This document shows, one piece after another, positions 58,603 to 64,000 of a stretch of 64,000 bases of DNA. Each line of letters begins with the position of its first letter. Position 1 is the first letter of the stretch. This DNA is from Acanthochlamys bracteata (Eukaryota; Streptophyta; Magnoliopsida; Pandanales; Velloziaceae): NCBI GenBank assembly GCA_019914995.1, contig CM034140.1, positions 3,782,001 to 3,846,000 of the forward strand, given 5' to 3'. A program made the position numbers and the translations under genes. A model generated the notes under the pieces. That model made no database searches. It was not told the origin of the DNA and saw only the letters and a list, made by a program, of their open reading frames with translations.

Positions 58603-59602
58603 CTTCAAAGGACACCTGCAACTGTTTCCAGCGTGCAGGCAGCTGAACGGTTCCTGCTGCTCCTAGTGTTCATAATCGGTCTTCAACTTGTGTCAGCAGC
58701 CACAAATCCACAAGATGGTTTATGATCTCCTGCTTATTATTGGATCAATAAGTTGGCAAAAAATGGTTGGCTTTGATAAAGAAGAGTTTCTTTCATGCTG
58801 AACTTGGAAAAGTTCTTGACGCTATTAAGATGTGTTTCAATTATATAAAACTCAATTTTTTTCGTCAAATTTTGAATTCGAATTTATTTTTTTGTCTCAG
58901 TTATTCCAAACTTACCGAACACATTTCTAATTTATTTCTTACGTACTTAATTCTACCAAAATACTTTTATGAAATTTACTTTTCACCGATTAAAAAGCAC
59001 CCTAACTTATGGTGTAGTTTGCTTGCCTCTCTAGTAAACTGACTCTGTTGTGAATTTAAGAATATACACCAAAATTCTTTATTATTCCTTATACTTTTCA
59101 GTTTTCTCCACTCTTTCAATTGCTAGAGACGAAAGCTCCTCTTGCTCTTATTCAGGTAAACTTTAGTATTCTGTATTACAGAATTAACTGCTAGAATTCG
59201 TAAATGTGCATGTTACATCAACATTATCACCGAAATGAATCTCCAAGGCAAGTGATGTATACAAGAAACAGTTAAGCAAACGTTATTGTTCAGTTTAGTG
59301 TCTGCTTTTTCTTCAACTCTGACAGGCCAAAGAAAAGACTAATCTTCTACAACCTAAAGATCAGCTCTATAGTTGATTAAGAGGAGAAAATATTTAGACA
59401 AGAGGGTCGAATGATGTATGGAATATCATACCATGCTGAAAATATGCTAGAAGTTCTATGAAACTTGCAAACCTGACAATGGATCTGCAGGGAATTTGCA
59501 GTTGCTGCTCTTCAGTTTCTCAGGCCGGGGAGAGTCAGATGATCCATGGCACGCCATGGATTGGAGTCAAACTGTAGCTGCTCTAGCGTAACAACGTTGA
59601 AG
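58603..59602 (+). pseudogene. LRR receptor kinase, exons 1-2 pseudogene fragment
   Basis: 58642-58717 reads AERFLLLLVFIIGLQLVSA then ATNPQD, a signal peptide followed by the TNPQD start of the ectodomain of LRR receptor kinases (At5g49760-like group, subfamily VIII). The donor G|GT at 58718 and an acceptor TTTGCAG ending 59501 join GAT-G to TT-GCT-GCT, giving TNPQDVAALQFL, exactly the expected exon junction. Exon 2 (59502-59602) then degrades: a frameshift leads through ESDDPW, with the cysteine region altered and shortened, and the last piece reads SSVTTLK before a donor-like AAG|GTATTC. No ATG lies in frame between the upstream TAG (58594) and the signal peptide, and no leucine-rich repeats or kinase domain follow. 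It is a truncated, dead copy. Confidence 0.65.
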
Positions 59603-60006
59603 GTATTCATTCACTTCCCACGATTGCATCCTTTTTTTTCCCCAATTTATTATTATTTTTTATAACGGATCTCCGCCCATCTCTTAGGAACTTTCGACAA
59701 AGGGCATCCAGGGCGTACCCTTACGTTAACGTCCATAACATAATTATGGAACCACAAAACAATGCAAGTTTTGGGTTAGCGGTTTGGTTCTCTTTCAAGA
59801 GTATACAATTTTTTTCTTTTGATGTTTATTCCATTAAGCGTAACAATGTTCAACACCTTCCTGGTTCCTTGGAGAGTATAGAGAAGAAACTCGAAAACAA
59901 GAAACAGACGAACAAACAAAAATCACATAAATATTTCTGGCAGAAAGAAAATCGTGCATTATGAAGAGAGATGAATACAGTATAGGTTTATACGCTCGAC
60001 ATTGCA

Positions 60007-60033
60007 GCCCATGCTCTTCTTAGCATAGGCCCA
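60007..60033. promoter_or_regulatory. Site II-type elements (GCCCA) upstream of eIF3j
   Basis: GCCCA at 60007-60011 and GGCCCA at 60028-60033 (TGGGCY on the other strand) are two site II motifs 21 bp apart. These bind TCP factors in promoters of ribosomal and translation-factor genes. Confidence 0.5.
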
Positions 60034-60246
60034 AACCCAAAACCAGTCAAGTAACCAATACTTAACCATATAAATATTAGTTAGAAAATTAATAAATAAT
60101 CCTAAAAACTTCCATTAGAAATTCCTTATGTTTTCTTCCTCAGCTCCCTTCTCCGACGCGTGATTGATTGATTGCGGCTTTCATCATAGTCTCCTTCACC
60201 GAAGCTAAAACATTGAACCTGTTATAGTTCTTCGATTTCTAATCGC

Positions 60247-60254
60247 TAGGGTTT
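60247..60254 (-). promoter_or_regulatory. Telo-box (AAACCCTA) in eIF3j 5' region
   Basis: TAGGGTTT on the plus strand is the reverse complement of the interstitial telomere motif AAACCCTA, common near starts of plant translation-machinery genes, often with site II. It lies 101 bp before the eIF3j ATG. Confidence 0.55.
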
Positions 60255-60354
60255 CACCTGTTTTTGCCAGAATCTCTGGTTTAGTCTTGAGGGCTATCAT
60301 CGTTGGATCTAATTTCTTAATTAGCAATCAAATTTTAGCTCGGACACCGCAATC

Positions 60355-63300
60355 ATGGAGGATTGGGGTAAGTTTTAGTTTTATTATCGCTTTTTTCTAC
60401 TGCAACTGATAAATTTTTGATTGGGATATATTTTGTCTGTGTTGAAAAGACATAGTTGGGCAGTGATTTTGGAGATGCTTACTAGATTCTTTTGCTTTGG
60501 AAGTTCCTTGTTCATTGTTTTGTTTTAATTTTTGTGTATGGATTCTAGAAAGGAAACTATGATTGCTGATTAAGTTCTAACTTTAATCTAGTTGTCAGTG
60601 GAAAGACATCATAGCTGTGATAGCACATAGAATAGGAATTTGTTTGAAGAAAAGGTGGATTTTCTTATCTTACCATTGTAATGTGAATTGTGGATATGCT
60701 GCTTGGCACGTATGATTAAGCATAGGATTGGATATTTAGTGATGAATTAGTGGTGAATAGAGCTGAATTGTCTCAAAAAAAAAGAAAAAGGAGACATGAT
60801 TCAGGTGCATGCGGCCTCGAAAGTTGAGTGTTGCCTGGAACTTGCATACATAGTTATGATCAGTTATGTTTTAGCTTAGCTGTTGAAAGTAATCTCTAGT
60901 GTTAACATTTCATTTGATTGCTCTCAATAGTATTTCTAGGAACACTAGAGTTTGGTTCTCAACCAGATAATTTAAAGGAGTTTGGACTAAAGATGGGTTT
61001 CTTGGCACTTGAGCACAAACAAATAGCTGGAATTTTTCATGCTTTTAGGTGGAGCAATCTAATGATAAAGTTACTATTAATGAATTATCCTCAACAATTA
61101 AGGTTCTCCAGTTAAACTCTCTTACTTATATAGTAAGTCCTTGTATGTCCTTTTAGCTGCTCTATGTGTTTTTGATGGTTCCATATGATTCTGTTATGAT
61201 ATTATTTCTAACATGCTACCTGAACTTCTTCAGAAGAGGAGAATTTTGAGCAGCCTTCGCTAGCTCTTAAGGAGAAGCCAAGAAGCAATTGGGAGGATGA
61301 AGATGTAGAAGAAGATGATGTAAGGGAGTCTTGGGAGGATGAAGATGCTGCTCCTGTAAGTTGTCTGCATATCAACGTTTTTGCTACATTGTTCTGTCTT
61401 TGAAGCTTCTTTGTTTTTCTAGAGAGTGTTGGCATGCTACATATGATTTCTTTGTTTGGTCATTGGCGCCTGCTCAGTGGTTGTGAACTTGTGATTACTA
61501 TTGTATGCCCTTGGTTTGTTGCATGCAAACCATGCATGAAGTTGTCTAGTGATGTAGGTCAAAGTGTTGGAAGAAATGTTAAGTTATAATTAAGTCGCAT
61601 CATTTTTCATGATATAATATTTACTATTTTCGAAACATTTGCCTCTCATTAATGCTAACAAGGATAGCTAGATCTGGTAGTCAAATTGAACCAGTGAAGC
61701 ATCATTTTGTTACTTCAACAAGGATCACTTTTGCAGCTGGAATCATTAGATTGTAGTTAGATTGTTGTATACTATGATCTGAGGATTCTTAAATTGATGT
61801 ATATTATGATCCGAGGATCCTTAAGTTACCTCAATTACTTCTGTATCTGATATTTACAGGATTGGTTTTAAATCAAGGTCATTGGCATAAAACTATTTTT
61901 CGTTGGACTTTCGTGTCCATTTGTGTGCGTGCATGTGCATGTTTTCTTCTGTCTGTTGAGAGTTCTTTTTGCATGAGCAAAGATCGCATAGTCTACTTTG
62001 TTTAGGGTATTGGGTGTGGACCATGAGGTGATGGATGCACAAGTTGTCTTTTTTTCTTGTTTTAAATTTCTGATGATAACTTCCACTGTTCAGTTCTAGT
62101 TTCTAGTCAATGCGTGTGGTTGCCTAGAGCTGTTGGTTGATCTGATTGAAGAATTGTATACATAAGTTAGATCAAGTTGCATTCTGGTAGAAGATGACAA
62201 TGCCTACCAAAATATTCAGAGAATTTTGGTTCTAGAAATAAGCATTTAGTATCTTGCCCCTGTACTTTTTAACAAGCAAAGATAGTTTGGTGCTCTCATA
62301 CATCCCTACTTGAATTATTAACATTTCTAAAATTTTTGGTCCTGCTAATTATGTCTGTTGAAGTCACAAGAATCAACCAGAATTTAACTATATTTTAACT
62401 TCTACATATCAAGCTGTATTGCTGCCATACAAGTCAGTATTTCTGGCTTACTCTAAGAGCAATGTTACAGGGGAAAACAAATTAAAGAATTCCTAATCCT
62501 GTTGTGTTGTGTTATCCTGGATATTTGAAATGGCTTTATTTTAGACAGAATGCCACTGTTTTGTAGATATTTTGAATGATTGTGCTTGCACCACATTCCT
62601 TTTCTGTGTATGAAGCATCCATGTTGATACACCATAGAGGATCTGTGTCTTGTAGACTACAGTATTGGCTTGAGACACTTAAAGGCATATATATAGTATG
62701 TTGCTTAACGGTCAATCATCAACTATCAGTTTGCCTTAGGACTCTTTGCTGAAGCATTCGTCTGCCTCTTACTTGGCTGAATGTTTTAGTTATCTGCAGT
62801 AATCTCGTTTACATCTTAGGTGTGGTTTACCATTATGTTTATCTGAAAATCATAACTATTCATCCACATCTCTGATATTTTCGAGAAGGGTGGGTATTTT
62901 GACCACACAGATATATGAAAAATAATGAAGCTAATCTACAGACTTTACGTAATGGCCCAATGGGTGAGTGAGAATATGTAAAATGTGTTGATCAGGCACC
63001 AACACCAGCTCCTCCAGTGGAAAATTCAACACCCAAGCCTGCTGCCAAACCTTCTGGGAAGAAAGCAAAGGAGCATGAAGCAAAAACAATGCAGAGAACA
63101 TCCCAAGTAGAAAATGATGCACTTGCTGATCCTGTGGCAGAGAAGCTACGCCAACAAAGGTCTCTTTGCTATACATTTCATTTGTTTTACTCCATGGGCT
63201 TGGTTTGTTCAAAACTTAAAGAACATCTTGTGGTAGAAGGATCTGAAGAAGAGATTGAATGACATACTTTTGCTCTATAAATTGTCTATAATTCAGATTC

Positions 63301-63938
63301 ATTGATTTTAACTTTTTGAATATTCCTTTGTCAGACTTGTGGAAGAAGCAGATTACAAGTCTACTACGGAGCTTTTCGCACAGAAAGGAGATGGGAAGAC
63401 ATTGGATACTTTTATTCCCAAGTCAGAGAGTGATTTCATGGAATATGCAGAGCTTCTTTCACATAAAATTCGCCCTTATGAGGTAAAGTGGATCTATTTA
63501 CAAGCTGCTGTAATGGTCATAGCCCATTATTGTAAATAAATGCTTCTTCAGTTAACCGTGTGCGAATCATTGTTCTGGATGATTTTCTTCTATCGTTATG
63601 TTTTAGAAAATTTTGAACATATTGGTCACAAGTCTTGGACAAGGCATCTTATAACTGGCGATGCTCTCGTACCATCACTTTGTGCCTCAGCTTGTAGTCT
63701 TTGCTCTGTTTGCTTTTTTTTTTGAACTCCTGAATCTACTGGTACTTAATTTTTCCCTTGCGTTTATTGAATCTACAGAAAAGCTTTCACTACATAGGCC
63801 TTTTGAAAGCCATTATGAGGCTTTCAATGACATCCCTGAAGGCAGCAGATGCAAAAGACATAGCTTCTTCAGTTACAGCAATCGCGAATGAAAAGCTGAA
63901 GGCTGAGAAGGAATCCAACGCTGGGAAAAAGAAACAAG
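60355..63938 (+). CDS. Translation initiation factor eIF3 subunit J (3' end missing)
   Basis: Five exons lie in the window: 60355-60367 (13-bp first coding exon, MEDW), 61234-61355, 62996-63159, 63335-63482, 63779-63938; all GT-AG and in phase, 202 codons so far. A strong donor (CAAG|GTAAGA) at 63939 shows that the last exon lies beyond the right edge. The N-terminus is acidic (NWEDEDVEEDDVRESWEDED), followed by a Pro/Lys linker (KPSGKKAKEHEAK) and the conserved helical region (AEKLRQQRLVEEADYKSTTELF, DFMEYAELLSHKI, GLLKAIMRLSMTSLKAADAK). This order is typical of eIF3j/HCR1, a loosely bound eIF3 subunit that acts at the 40S decoding centre and in ribosome recycling. The full family length is about 220-230 residues, so only the last few codons are missing. 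Confidence 0.93.
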
Positions 63939-64000
63939 GTAAGAGAGTTGGGGATCTTTGTAAGAAAGTCTATGTAGCTGTATTTACAGTGTCCAACTGT

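Larger units (their letters stand above)
59603..60354. other. Region between RLK fragment and eIF3j, with eIF3j promoter
   Basis: 59640-59990 has no assigned gene. 60000-60354 is the presumed eIF3j promoter and 5' leader, with site II and telo-box elements listed separately. Confidence 0.5.

Noticed and set aside
1..64000. tRNA genes, rRNA genes, CRISPR arrays and known conserved miRNAs.
   Set aside because: Visual search for conserved tRNA A/B-box patterns and a few well-known miRNA sequences found none; a covariance-model scan would be needed to exclude them.

Overview
The window is nuclear DNA of a flowering plant, almost certainly a eudicot. Evidence: GT-AG introns, very AT-rich intergenic DNA, plant-only gene families (CHX15-type exchanger, SCARECROW, GAUT7, an SKU5-like cupredoxin protein), a Ty1/copia LTR retrotransposon primed by initiator tRNA-Met, and many short AT-rich MITE-like repeats. 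I cannot name the species. Eight protein-coding genes look intact; eIF3j runs off the right edge. No tRNA, rRNA or CRISPR array was recognised.

Layout. 1-6.4 kb: AT-rich intergenic DNA with MITE remnants and a CACTA-like non-autonomous element (4039-4464). 6.4-9.1 kb: CHX15 cation/H+ exchanger (+). 11.0-16.3 kb: a decayed copia element (-) with both LTRs, target duplication, PBS and PPT. 16.8-18.2 kb: degraded gene fragments, one resembling a plant J-protein N-terminus. 18.5-21.7 kb: SCARECROW GRAS transcription factor (-), with a 10-codon upstream ORF whose stop overlaps its start codon. 23.2-23.8 kb: a calmodulin-like pseudogene. 24-30 kb: gene-poor DNA holding a long imperfect fold-back (27113-27559) and a perfect 23-bp hairpin (27732-27786).

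30.9-35.0 kb: TLC-domain membrane protein (+, 8 coding exons). 37.2-39.9 kb: mitochondrial calcium uniporter pore subunit (+). 44.1-48.9 kb: GAUT7-type galacturonosyltransferase homologue (+, 10 exons). 50.8-52.4 kb: intronless SKU5-similar protein (+). 53.8-56.8 kb: INO80 complex subunit C/IES6-like (+). 58.6-59.6 kb: pseudogene fragment of an LRR receptor kinase that keeps an exon-intron-exon boundary. 60.4-63.9 kb: eIF3 subunit J (+, last exon beyond the window).

The genes are independent plant loci, not an operon or cluster. GAUT7 and the SKS protein both relate to the cell wall, but their adjacency is probably chance. I found no convincing new multi-gene system. The most unusual items are the fold-back plus perfect hairpin at 27 kb, the transition-only divergence of the copia LTRs, the SCARECROW uORF, and several well-preserved pseudogene fragments. 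All family assignments come from reading translations; no database search was run.
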